Below, piece by piece: positions 45,147-53,177 of a stretch of DNA of 64,000 nt. The notes under the pieces were generated by a model. The model saw only the letters and a list, made by a program, of their open reading frames with translations, was not told where the DNA came from and ran no database searches. This DNA comes from Sphingobacterium haloxyli. GTDB taxonomy: Bacteria > Bacteroidota > Bacteroidia > Sphingobacteriales > Sphingobacteriaceae. Positions within the stretch are counted from its first letter, which is position 1, and the number at the start of each line of letters is the position of its first letter. The DNA is taken from positions 62,001 to 126,000 of the forward strand of contig NZ_PVBQ01000010.1 of assembly GCF_002980525.1 (NCBI RefSeq), written 5' to 3'. The position numbers and the translations under genes are program-made.

Positions 45147-45176
45147 AAAAGCGGTATCTTTTTAGGTACCGCTTTT
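45147..45176 (+). terminator. Bidirectional terminator between susD-like gene and rfbA copy 2
   Basis: AAAAGCGGTA (45147-45156) pairs perfectly with TACCGCTTTT (45167-45176) around a 10-base loop. T runs follow on both strands. It serves the SusC/SusD operon on the plus strand and the second rfb cassette on the minus strand. Confidence 0.85.
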
Positions 45177-45184
45177 TGGTTATT

Positions 45185-46045
45185 TTACTTTGCGATACGC
45201 TTTAAATATTCTCCGTATCCGGACTTTATCAGAGGTTCGGCGAGTTGTAGCAGTTGCTCTTTGTCAATATAGCCCATCCGGTAAGCGACTTCTTCGATAG
45301 CGCCGATCTTCATCCCCTGCCGCTCCTCAATAACCTGGATAAACTGACCGGCTTGCATCAGTGATGTGATGGTTCCGGTATCCAGCCAAGCGGTTCCGCG
45401 GTCGAACACGCCTACTTTAAGTTTGCCCCGAAGGAGATATTCTTTGTTGATGTCGGTGATTTCCAATTCTCCGCGCGCGGAGGGCTTTATGTTTTTAGCG
45501 ATTCCAATCACGTCGTTATCATAAAAATAGAGCCCCGGCACGGCATAGTTTGATTTGGGTACGGCTGGCTTCTCCTCTATGGATACCACGTTTTTCTCCG
45601 CGTCAAACGCGACGACACCGTACCGTTCGGGGTCGTGCACGGGATAGGCGAATACCACCCCGCCGTCCGGATCGGCACAACCTTGCAGCAATTTGGACAT
45701 TCCCGATCCATAGAAGATGTTGTCGCCCAAAATGAGCGCTACTTTATCGCTACCGATAAATTCTTCGCCTAAGAGAAACGCTTGTGCAAGTCCGTCTGGA
45801 CTGGGTTGTTCTTTATAAGAAATCTGACAGCCGATTTGAGAACCATCTCCCAGTAGTTTTTGAAAATTTGGTAAGTCTTGGGGAGTCGATATGATGAGAA
45901 TCTCGTGGATACCGGCCAACATCAGGGTAGATAGTGGGTAGTATATCATCGGCTTGTCGTACACCGGCATAAGCTGCTTGGATACGGCCAGTGTTAATGG
46001 GTGTAAACGCGTGCCGGAACCTCCGGCTAATATAATACCTTTCAT
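45185..46045 (-). CDS. rfbA: Glucose-1-phosphate thymidylyltransferase, copy 2
   Basis: A 286-residue RmlA, the entry enzyme of dTDP-rhamnose synthesis. [21 protein letters not shown] and SIEEKP are all present. It is very similar to the copy at 12471-13328, with near identity over the first 75 residues and scattered replacements such as Asn to His and Arg-Phe to Gln-Ile. It is the last gene of the second cassette, in the same order as the first. Confidence 0.96.
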   Translation of the reverse strand: MKGIILAGGSGTRLHPLTLAVSKQLMPVYDKPMIYYPLSTLMLAGIHEILIISTPQDLPNFQKLLGDGSQIGCQISYKEQPSPDGLAQAFLLGEEFIGSDKVALILGDNIFYGSGMSKLLQGCADPDGGVVFAYPVHDPERYGVVAFDAEKNVVSIEEKPAVPKSNYAVPGLYFYDNDVIGIAKNIKPSARGELEITDINKEYLLRGKLKVGVFDRGTAWLDTGTITSLMQAGQFIQVIEERQGMKIGAIEEVAYRMGYIDKEQLLQLAEPLIKSGYGEYLKRIAK

Positions 46046-46072
46046 TTTTTCGCTTTTTACCGGTAGAAACTT

Positions 46073-46978
46073 TTAGTGTTCTAACGCAATCATCTCCGTT
46101 AGGCTATCTAACCAAAACGGAACTCGAACGTTAAAAGTACGTTTTATCTTACTTTTATCCAATAGAGAATAGGCTGGACGCTTGGCTGGCGTGGGGTATT
46201 GGGATGTAGGAATGGGGGTTACTCGGCATGTGGTGCCAATCAACTCCTGGATCTTGACTGCAAAATCATACCATGAAAGCTGGCCCTCGTTGGAATAATG
46301 ATAAATACCGGGGTGCCATTTATCGGTTTTTATGATAGCAATAATCGCTTGCGCGAGGTCTCTTGCGTGGGTTGGAGAACCGATCTGATCGTGAACGACG
46401 GACAATTCTTCTCGTTCATGCAGCAGGCGAACCATGGTTTTGACAAAGTTATTGCCATACGCTGAATAGACCCAGGAAGTACGTATAATAATGCTCTCGG
46501 GAGCCCATTTTTGTATAGCTTGCTCACCTTTCCACTTCGTCAGCCCGTAGCAATTCAGCGGTGCGGTGGGCGCGTCTTCTTTTAGGGGTTCGCTGGAATG
46601 GCCGTCAAAAACGTAATCGGTGGAAATTGCAAGCAGTTTTGCTCCATGCAGGCGGCAATATTGTGCTATTTCCTCTGTAGCCAAATGATTAACGGCATCT
46701 GCGAGTTCCGGTTCACTTTCCGCTTTATCCACGGCTGTGTATGCTGCTGCGTGGATAATGATATCGGGTTCATACATCCCTAGTATATCTTGGATAATAA
46801 GCGTTTGTTCTAGTGGAAGTTGCTTTCTATCCAAAAAGAATGTCTCGAAAGCTTCTTCTTTTCCGAACAGTGCTTTTAGCTCGGAGCCTACCTGTCCATT
46901 AGATCCTGTTATGAGGATTCGTGGGGCACGGCCTGGGGTTCGTGACGCCGTATCCGTAGATTGTTGATTGTCTTGCAT
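46073..46978 (-). CDS. rfbD: dTDP-4-dehydrorhamnose reductase, copy 2
   Basis: A 301-residue RfbD with an extra polar N-terminus (about 18 residues, MQDNQQSTDTASRTPGRAPR) before the Rossmann motif ILITGSNGQVGSE. STDYVFDG, the catalytic YGLTKWKGE and [12 protein letters not shown] are intact. It is clearly more divergent from copy 1 than the rfbA and rfbB pairs. It lies 27 bases before rfbA and 23 bases after rfbC. Confidence 0.94.
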   Translation of the reverse strand: MQDNQQSTDTASRTPGRAPRILITGSNGQVGSELKALFGKEEAFETFFLDRKQLPLEQTLIIQDILGMYEPDIIIHAAAYTAVDKAESEPELADAVNHLATEEIAQYCRLHGAKLLAISTDYVFDGHSSEPLKEDAPTAPLNCYGLTKWKGEQAIQKWAPESIIIRTSWVYSAYGNNFVKTMVRLLHEREELSVVHDQIGSPTHARDLAQAIIAIIKTDKWHPGIYHYSNEGQLSWYDFAVKIQELIGTTCRVTPIPTSQYPTPAKRPAYSLLDKSKIKRTFNVRVPFWLDSLTEMIALEH

Positions 46979-47001
46979 TGGCTTTTATTAAATGTGCTAG
47001 A

Positions 47002-47538
47002 TTACTTCTCCCAGAAAGGTAGAACCTGATCTTTGTCGGAGATAACTAACTCGTCTTCTGGCAATCGCCAATCGATTGCCAATGTCGGATCGTTGTAGCG
47101 TATGCCCCATTCAGAAGCCTTATTGTAGAAATTATCACATTTATAAAAAAATGTAGCAGCATCGGAGAGCACGACGAAACCGTGTAAAAAGCCTCGCGGA
47201 ATAAATACTTGCAGATTGTTTTCATCGGAGAGTTCGACTGCTTCGTATTGCCCGAAGGTAGCTGAATCAGGGCGTGCATCTACCATGATGTCTAACACGC
47301 GTCCCTGCAATACGCGCACCAGTTTCGCTTGCGCGTGTTCGCCTCCTTGGGCGTGCAGACCACGGAGCACACCTTTGGTGGAAAATGACTGGTTGTCTTG
47401 TACAAAACGTGTTTCCGTGCCGCTTAGCTCCTGGAAGGTTTTTTCGTTAAAACTCTCAAAGAAATAGCCTCGATTATCGCCCAGTTTTAGGGGTTCTAAA
47501 ATAAAGCATCCTTTGAGTTTCGTTTCTATTTTCTTCAT
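47002..47538 (-). CDS. rfbC: dTDP-4-dehydrorhamnose 3,5-epimerase, copy 2
   Basis: A 178-residue cupin epimerase with FVQDNQSFSTKGVLRGLHAQ, VLDIMVDARPDSATFG and PRGFLHGFVVLSD. It lacks the last few residues of copy 1 but the active site is complete. It is the second gene of the rfbB-C-D-A cassette. Confidence 0.95.
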   Translation of the reverse strand: MKKIETKLKGCFILEPLKLGDNRGYFFESFNEKTFQELSGTETRFVQDNQSFSTKGVLRGLHAQGGEHAQAKLVRVLQGRVLDIMVDARPDSATFGQYEAVELSDENNLQVFIPRGFLHGFVVLSDAATFFYKCDNFYNKASEWGIRYNDPTLAIDWRLPEDELVISDKDQVLPFWEK

Positions 47539-47557
47539 CTATTGTTTTTTTGCCTCC

Positions 47558-48610
47558 TTATTTACCATATTGCTCCTCATAATACTGCTGATAATTTCCC
47601 GAGGTGACGTTCTCTAACCACTCCCTATTGTTTAGGAACCAATCGATAGTCAGGGAAAGTCCTTCTTCAAATGTAACCGACGGCGTATATCCTAATTCGG
47701 TACTGACTCGGGTGGCATCAATAGCGTAACGCAAATCATGGCCCGGTCGATCTTTTACATAGGTAATCAATTTTTCTGACGTTCCCGAAGACCTGCCGAG
47801 CTTCTCGTCCATCTGTTTGCAAAGCTCTTTAACCAGATCAATATTTTTCCATTCATTGAAGCCGCCAATATTGTACGATCTGCCGTTTTCCCCTTGGTGA
47901 AAAACTAGATCAATGGCTTTAGCGTGATCTACCACAAACAGCCAGTCGCGGGTATATTTCCCATCGCCGTATATAGGAAGCGGTTTGTTGTTCAGTATAT
48001 TAAGAATACAGAGGGGTATCAGTTTTTCGGGAAAGTGATTCGGCCCGTAGTTATTAGAACAGTTCGTGATAACGACCGGTAATCCGTATGTGTCTTGATA
48101 AGCGCGTACAAAATGGTCGGAAGAGGCTTTTGACGCTGAGTATGGCGAATGCGGATCATACGGGGTATCCTCCGTAAACAGCCCGGTTTCTCCTAAAGTA
48201 CCGTAGACCTCGTCAGTTGATACATGATGGAAGCGCTTGCCTTGGAAATTGTCTTTCCACGTTTCACGTGCCGCATTCAAAAGGTTCACCGTGCCCACCA
48301 CATTCGTCATCACGAAATCAGTTGGCGTCGAAATAGACCGATCCACATGAGATTCCGCCGCTAAATGGATGACACCATCAGGCTGATGATCCTTGAATAA
48401 CGCCAATATGCCCGCTGCATCGCGGATATCTTGTTTGATAAAGGTGTAATTCGGTTTTCGCTCTATATCTTTTAGGTTTTCCAGATTACCGGCGTAGGTC
48501 AGGGAATCGATATTCACAATATGGTAATCGGAATATTTGTTTACAAATTCGCGAACCACATGCGATCCGATAAAGCCCGCTCCGCCTGTAATGAAAATCG
48601 TTTTGTTCAT
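47558..48610 (-). CDS. rfbB: dTDP-glucose 4,6-dehydratase, copy 2
   Basis: A 350-residue dehydratase, the same length as copy 1 at 14770. GGAGFIGSHVVREF, HLAAESHVDRSI, VSTDEVYGTLGETGLF and YSASKASSD are all present. It is the first gene of the second rhamnose cassette; the structured repeat at 48622-48981 lies directly upstream of its start, so the repeat is likely to include or adjoin its promoter. Confidence 0.96.
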   Translation of the reverse strand: MNKTIFITGGAGFIGSHVVREFVNKYSDYHIVNIDSLTYAGNLENLKDIERKPNYTFIKQDIRDAAGILALFKDHQPDGVIHLAAESHVDRSISTPTDFVMTNVVGTVNLLNAARETWKDNFQGKRFHHVSTDEVYGTLGETGLFTEDTPYDPHSPYSASKASSDHFVRAYQDTYGLPVVITNCSNNYGPNHFPEKLIPLCILNILNNKPLPIYGDGKYTRDWLFVVDHAKAIDLVFHQGENGRSYNIGGFNEWKNIDLVKELCKQMDEKLGRSSGTSEKLITYVKDRPGHDLRYAIDATRVSTELGYTPSVTFEEGLSLTIDWFLNNREWLENVTSGNYQQYYEEQYGK

Positions 48611-48621
48611 AATTCAAAGTT

Positions 48622-48981
48622 ACTTCTTTTCCGCTTTTTCTTGATAAAAAGGGACAAAAATCAAGACTGAATATGGTTCTGCGATTTTCCTTTGTCTATT
48701 CCTAAACAAAATAAACTCACTTCGTTCAGACAGAATTTTGTTTTTGACGGAATAGCCTTTATGAAAATGGCCGCAGAACAATATAAGGTCGTTTAAAATA
48801 CGCGTAAACACATAATTATATTAAACTTTTAGATACGCCATGCACGATCCCCAAATTAACAGATAATGTCGCATCAAAAATTTTGAGATATGTAGAAACA
48901 ATATTTTTGCATTATCCAGCCCATCAAAATTTTTAAGCGACGATTTTTTTTGTTTCTTTTTTTGAGGGAAAAAAAGAAAAA
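48622..48981 (+). repeat. Structured intergenic repeat, copy A
   Basis: It fills the gap between the rfbB copy 2 start and the PHP phosphatase stop. Parts in order are: a T-rich 5' hairpin; ATCAAG then CTGAATATGG; GTTCTGCG (48676-48683) pairing with CGCAGAAC (48772-48779); and within it CTATTCC plus AAACAAAAT (48696-48712) pairing with ATTTTGTTT and GGAATAG (48735-48755), with CTCACTTCGTTC at the apex. After TATAAGGTCGTTT and GCACGATCCC comes a long stem, GTCGC plus AAAAATTTTGA (48868-48886) with TCAAAATTTTT and GCGAC (48924-48941). A T-rich 3' hairpin ends it. Confidence 0.85.
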
Positions 48982-49761
48982 TTATATCGCTAATTTCTGA
49001 CTATCCTCAAATATAGTGGCATTTTTTATGGGGTTGTCTTTCAACAAATCAAAAGTATCGTATTTAGTTGCTACCATTTTAAGCGCGCGAAGGTGTTTTT
49101 CGTGATGCATGTCTGTTCCGACTAAATCATACATCCCTGATTTTATTAATGTGAGTGCTATTGATTTAACATGCTCTCCATAATATCGGGATACGGCTAG
49201 GAGATTTAGTTGCAGTAAGCAGCCTGCATCTTTAATTTCTTTGTATACTTTAAAGTTCTGGTGATAGTAATTGTAACGTTCTGGATGTGCCAAGATGGGT
49301 TGATAGCCTTTCTCTTGAATATCTTTTATGGTCTGGAAAAGTGCTCGTGATTCTGCTAAATAGGACATTTCGATAAGTATATGTCTATTCGGTAACGGAC
49401 AGAGGTTTTTGCTCTGAATCAAGGTTTCTAGTTGATCATCAACCATATATTCCGCAGAATATTGAAGGTCGAACTTAATTCCCCGATCAGTAATCGCTTT
49501 TTTTAGTTTTGCGTGAGCGTCTTGGATAGTAGTTGGTGTATTGTCGTGCACACCATGCATCACGTGCGGTGTCGATATACATCTATGAATTCCTAATTCT
49601 TTTAATCCTTGTACGAGCGTCAGGGACTGGTCTATGTCTGGGCTGCCATCATCGATACCGGGTAATACGTGGTTGTGCATATCTACCCCAATCCATGCTA
49701 ATTTTCCGACAGCCTCATTTTTCTTTGTATTACTTGTAAATAAATTTTTCCAAAAAGACAT
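48982..49761 (-). CDS. PHP-family protein tyrosine phosphatase (CpsB/YwqE type), copy 2
   Basis: A 259-residue metal-dependent phosphatase with the PHP ligands in DMHNHVLPGIDDGS, STPHVMHG, EMSYLAESRAL, LAHPERYNYYHQN and GTDMHHEKH. It is a paralogue of the enzyme at 30082, but no kinase gene lies next to it. It may dephosphorylate the same Wzc-like kinase, or another encoded elsewhere. The structured repeat A follows its stop codon at once. Confidence 0.91.
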   Translation of the reverse strand: MSFWKNLFTSNTKKNEAVGKLAWIGVDMHNHVLPGIDDGSPDIDQSLTLVQGLKELGIHRCISTPHVMHGVHDNTPTTIQDAHAKLKKAITDRGIKFDLQYSAEYMVDDQLETLIQSKNLCPLPNRHILIEMSYLAESRALFQTIKDIQEKGYQPILAHPERYNYYHQNFKVYKEIKDAGCLLQLNLLAVSRYYGEHVKSIALTLIKSGMYDLVGTDMHHEKHLRALKMVATKYDTFDLLKDNPIKNATIFEDSQKLAI

Positions 49762-49895
49762 TATTAATAATTTTTACTTAGCTATTCCCTATTCCAGGCT
49801 CCCCATTATAAAGTATAACGCAACAATAATACAGCCAATATTATAAAAATAAAACGAGGATTACGATTAAAATGCTACTATTAATTAAATAATTG

Positions 49896-50888
49896 TTAAA
49901 TTAACGGAGAATTTTCTTTTTCTAAAAGTTCATAAATATGTTTTACATCCTGCGCGGAGGCTTTATTCATAACCAAAACGGCATCGGCTGTATTGACCAC
50001 CACGCAGTTTTGTAAACCCAGGAATACGGTGTGTCTATGGTTTTCGCCAATGACAATATTGCCGGACTCATCTTTCGGGTGCCCTTTGGATATAAGGTAA
50101 TCGTATAATGAATCAAATGATCCCATATCCGACCAGTGGAAGAACGAAGGCACGACTTTGATGCTATCGCTACGCTCCATAATAGCGTAATCGACGCTCT
50201 TTGACGGTATCTTACGGGAAAGCTCTTCGTCTAAAACTCCTTCTTTCGCTGCTTCAAAAGCGCATTTTGATGCGGTGTATACCTTCGGATCGAAGCGCTC
50301 GAGCTCTTGTAGATAGGTCGACGCTTTAAAACAGAATATCCCCGAATTCCACAAGAAGTTACCGCTCTTCAAGAAGTCTTTCGCTGTTTCATAGTTGGGC
50401 TTCTCCCGGAAGGAAAGGACATCATTTCCTTCAGATTCAATATAACCATAGCCCGTTTCTGGCCGTGCAGGATTTATTCCGAACGTGACAAGGCTACCAT
50501 CTTTTGCAAACTCTATCCCACGTTTGATAGCCTGTAAATATTGCTCCTCGCCTTCGATTAGGTGATCTGAGGGGGTAACGATCAAGATATCGTCGGGGTC
50601 TCGCGATAATGCTGCGAAGGCTATAGCTGCCGCCGTATTCCGGGGGACGGTCTCCACAATAATATCGTGTGAAAGAACTTTTAAATTCTCTTTTGCCAAG
50701 TCGATATTCTGTACTGAGCCCACCAAGACCACATGTTCACATACGGATTTGTTTCGCTCGATAGTCAGCTCAAATAACGATTTTTCGTTGAAAATAGGCA
50801 GATACTGCTTTGGTTTTGATTTACGGGATAAGGGCCATAATCTTGAGCCTACCCCACCTGATAATATGACATTTATTGTCTTTCCCAT
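49896..50888 (-). CDS. Mannose-1-phosphate guanylyltransferase
   Basis: A 330-residue nucleotidyltransferase making GDP-mannose from GTP and mannose 1-phosphate. The motif ILSGGVGSRLWPLSRKSKPKQ is at residues 8-28 and VTPSDHLI near 105. FREKPNYETAK and the WNSGIFCFKAS segment are also typical. The C-terminal cupin isomerase domain of E. coli ManC is missing, as in single-function enzymes. It is three bases after the exonuclease gene and near the second rfb cassette, so it may feed surface glycan synthesis. Confidence 0.92.
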   Translation of the reverse strand: MGKTINVILSGGVGSRLWPLSRKSKPKQYLPIFNEKSLFELTIERNKSVCEHVVLVGSVQNIDLAKENLKVLSHDIIVETVPRNTAAAIAFAALSRDPDDILIVTPSDHLIEGEEQYLQAIKRGIEFAKDGSLVTFGINPARPETGYGYIESEGNDVLSFREKPNYETAKDFLKSGNFLWNSGIFCFKASTYLQELERFDPKVYTASKCAFEAAKEGVLDEELSRKIPSKSVDYAIMERSDSIKVVPSFFHWSDMGSFDSLYDYLISKGHPKDESGNIVIGENHRHTVFLGLQNCVVVNTADAVLVMNKASAQDVKHIYELLEKENSPLI

Positions 50889-50891
50889 AAT

Positions 50892-51440
50892 TTAAATATC
50901 GGTTTGTTTTTGCGTTTGAAAGTGTTGTTCTATTAGCGCGGTCGTAATCTGATCCCGCTTAAGGTAAAGCTGGGCACTGGCCATGGCGTCTGACAGCGGA
51001 TCATGGTGGTTTAGTTCGATCTCCATAATACGACAACAGATACTTAGCTTCGTTCTCTTAAACCCCTTGGACCGGTATATTTCGCTAGTACACTCCCAAG
51101 TGGGTGACAGCTGCAACATACTGTAGTTCAAATTATATAGCCCCATCGTTTTTATGAGGACCTCTCTATCAAACTTTTCGTTATGTGCCACCATTCTACT
51201 TCCTTTGAGGTAGCTTTCGATCGTTGGGAACAACTCCAAAAACGTAGGTGCTGCTAATGTATCTTTCGGTTTAATACCATGCACCCGGGTTGTTTGCCAC
51301 ATGTATTGGTTTTTTGGCGGACGGACCAGACTATGAAATTGATCTACAACTTCGCCGTCTTTCACCTTTACAATGCCCACGGCACACACACTGGTATAAG
51401 CTGCGGTAGCGAGTTCAAAATCTATTGCCGTAAAGGTCAT
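50892..51440 (-). CDS. DEDD-family 3'-5' exonuclease
   Basis: A 182-residue exonuclease domain of the DnaQ/RNase T type. The acidic residues are in AIDFELA (Exo I), VAHNEKFDREVL (Exo II) and HHDPLSDAMASA (Exo III, DEDDh class). The VHGIKPKDTLAAPTF segment is typical of stand-alone enzymes in Bacteroidota. The normal DFET becomes DFEL, a small change that keeps both metal-binding acids. Substrate, DNA or RNA, is not known. Confidence 0.88.
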   Translation of the reverse strand: MTFTAIDFELATAAYTSVCAVGIVKVKDGEVVDQFHSLVRPPKNQYMWQTTRVHGIKPKDTLAAPTFLELFPTIESYLKGSRMVAHNEKFDREVLIKTMGLYNLNYSMLQLSPTWECTSEIYRSKGFKRTKLSICCRIMEIELNHHDPLSDAMASAQLYLKRDQITTALIEQHFQTQKQTDI

Positions 51441-51480
51441 TATATATTAACTATTTTTTAAAACTTTACAAAGATACCAC

Positions 51481-51853
51481 ATCTTCTTCATTTTTTCCTT
51501 GATGAAAAAACGAAGCAAAAAAATCAAGACTGAATATTGTTCGGCTATTCTTATTCGACTATTCCTGAACAGCATGAACTCACTTCGTTCAAACAACATG
51601 CTGTTCTATACGGAATAGCCTTCATAAAAATGGCCGCAGAACAATATAAGGTCGTTTTTAGTTCGCGTAATCGCTGATTTTTTATTGATCAGTTTTACTT
51701 ACGCATTGCACAATCCCTTCCTTAACTTTTGGGGTCGCATCCAGATATTTGAGGTCTGCAGAAATTCATCCTTAGTACCAACCATTATCTCAAATATCTG
51801 AAGCGACGAGGTTTTTGCGTACTTTTTTACGGGAAAAAAGTACATAAAAGAAA
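51481..51853 (+). repeat. Structured intergenic repeat, copy B
   Basis: It lies between the exonuclease start and the rarA stop. It has the same order of parts as copy A. The apex stem pairs GAACAGCATG (51567-51576) with CATGCTGTTC (51597-51606), flanked by CTATTCC (51559-51565) and GGAATAG (51612-51618). The large stem pairs GTCGC plus CAGATATTTGAG (51734-51753) with CTCAAATATCTG and GCGAC (51789-51807). The T-rich hairpins at both ends also differ from copy A but remain paired. Loops and joints such as CTCACTTCGTTC, ATGGCCGCAGAACAATATAA and GGTCGTTT are conserved. Confidence 0.85.
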
Positions 51854-51854
51854 A

Positions 51855-53135
51855 TTAATACCGATATCGCTCCCGCCATTTGGCACGAAGGGACTCTCGG
51901 AGCTTATTTTCAGAAGGGTTGTTTCCGGGATCGTAAAGCAGCGTACCGCTTAGCTTATCGGGGAAGAATTCTTGTTCTACGAAATTACCGGGATAGGTAT
52001 GTGCATATTTGTATGCTGTGCCGTAGTCTAATTCTTTCATGAGTTTGGTCGGTGCGTTTCGCAGATGTAAGGGCACGGGCAGGTCACCTGTTTTCCGGAC
52101 CAGTGCTTGGGCCTTACCGATGGCTTCATAAGAGGCGTTGCTCTTTGCCGAAGAAGCGAGATAGGTAACTGCTTGGGATAAAATAATACGGGATTCTGGC
52201 CAGCCGATGACATTGACAGCTTGAAAGCAATTGTTTGCTAATAATAGGGCGTTAGGATTGGCGTTACCTATGTCTTCGGATGCAAGAATGAGTAACCTTC
52301 TGGCGATAAAAGACGGATCTTCTCCGCCTTCCACCATCCGCGCAAGCCAATATAAAGCAGCATTCGGATCGCTTCCGCGAATGGACTTGATAAAGGCAGA
52401 AATAATGTCGTAATGTTGTTCGCCCGTCTTATCATACAAGGCCATATTCTGTTGCACCTGTTTAAGCACGAACGCGTTGGTAATGGGTTGTTTTTGCGCA
52501 TGGGCTGCTTGAACGACCAGTTCGAATACATTGAGCAGCTTGCGGGCATCTCCACCGGAAAGCCGGAACAAGGCTTCATATTCTTCTATTTGAACAGGAT
52601 GTTCTTGTAGGTAACTGTCTCGTTCGATAGCCTGCTCCAAAATAGCCGTCAACTCCTGTTCGGAGAGATGTTCAAGCACATACACTTGGCAGCGGGAAAG
52701 TAAAGCGGAGATCACCTCAAAAGAAGGATTTTCGGTGGTGGCTCCGATAAGGGTTACCAGTCCGCGTTCTACGGCTCCCAAAAGGGAATCTTGCTGTGAT
52801 TTGGAAAAACGATGAATTTCATCGATAAATAGAATGGGCTGCTCTTGATTAAACTGATACAGTTTATCTGCTTTTTCAATCACCTCTCGAATATCTTTAA
52901 CGCCCGACTGAATAGCACTTAATGAAAAAAAAGGACGCTCCAACTCCCGAGCAATAAGCAATGCTAAGCTGGTTTTGCCGACACCCGGCGGCCCCCAAAA
53001 GATCATCGAGGGTATATTTTTTTGCTCTACGGCGTTACGAAGAACAGCGCCTTCTCCTATAATATGATGTTGCCCAATATAATCTGCAAGACCTTTTGGG
53101 CGCATTCGCTCTGCTAAGGGTATCGATGTTGCCAT
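51855..53135 (-). CDS. rarA: Replication-associated recombination protein A
   Basis: A 426-residue AAA+ ATPase of the RarA/MgsA/WRNIP1 family, which acts at stalled replication forks with clamp-loader-like activity. Walker A is WGPPGVGKTSLALL near residue 46, Walker B is ILFIDEIHRFSKSQQD near 100 and sensor 1 is IGATTENPSFEV. The C-terminal part SAFIKSIRGSDPNAALYWLA and GTAYKYAHTYPGNFVEQEFFP is diagnostic. The length is normal. Confidence 0.96.
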   Translation of the reverse strand: MATSIPLAERMRPKGLADYIGQHHIIGEGAVLRNAVEQKNIPSMIFWGPPGVGKTSLALLIARELERPFFSLSAIQSGVKDIREVIEKADKLYQFNQEQPILFIDEIHRFSKSQQDSLLGAVERGLVTLIGATTENPSFEVISALLSRCQVYVLEHLSEQELTAILEQAIERDSYLQEHPVQIEEYEALFRLSGGDARKLLNVFELVVQAAHAQKQPITNAFVLKQVQQNMALYDKTGEQHYDIISAFIKSIRGSDPNAALYWLARMVEGGEDPSFIARRLLILASEDIGNANPNALLLANNCFQAVNVIGWPESRIILSQAVTYLASSAKSNASYEAIGKAQALVRKTGDLPVPLHLRNAPTKLMKELDYGTAYKYAHTYPGNFVEQEFFPDKLSGTLLYDPGNNPSENKLRESLRAKWRERYRY

Positions 53136-53177
53136 AAGACAAATATACTAATTCCTTTAGCAATCAGTGAAAGATGA

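Noticed and set aside
48620-48811. 63-codon open frame on the minus strand upstream of rfbB copy 2
   Set aside because: It lies wholly inside repeat copy A, where the sequence is explained by paired stems. The frame is not kept in copies B and C.
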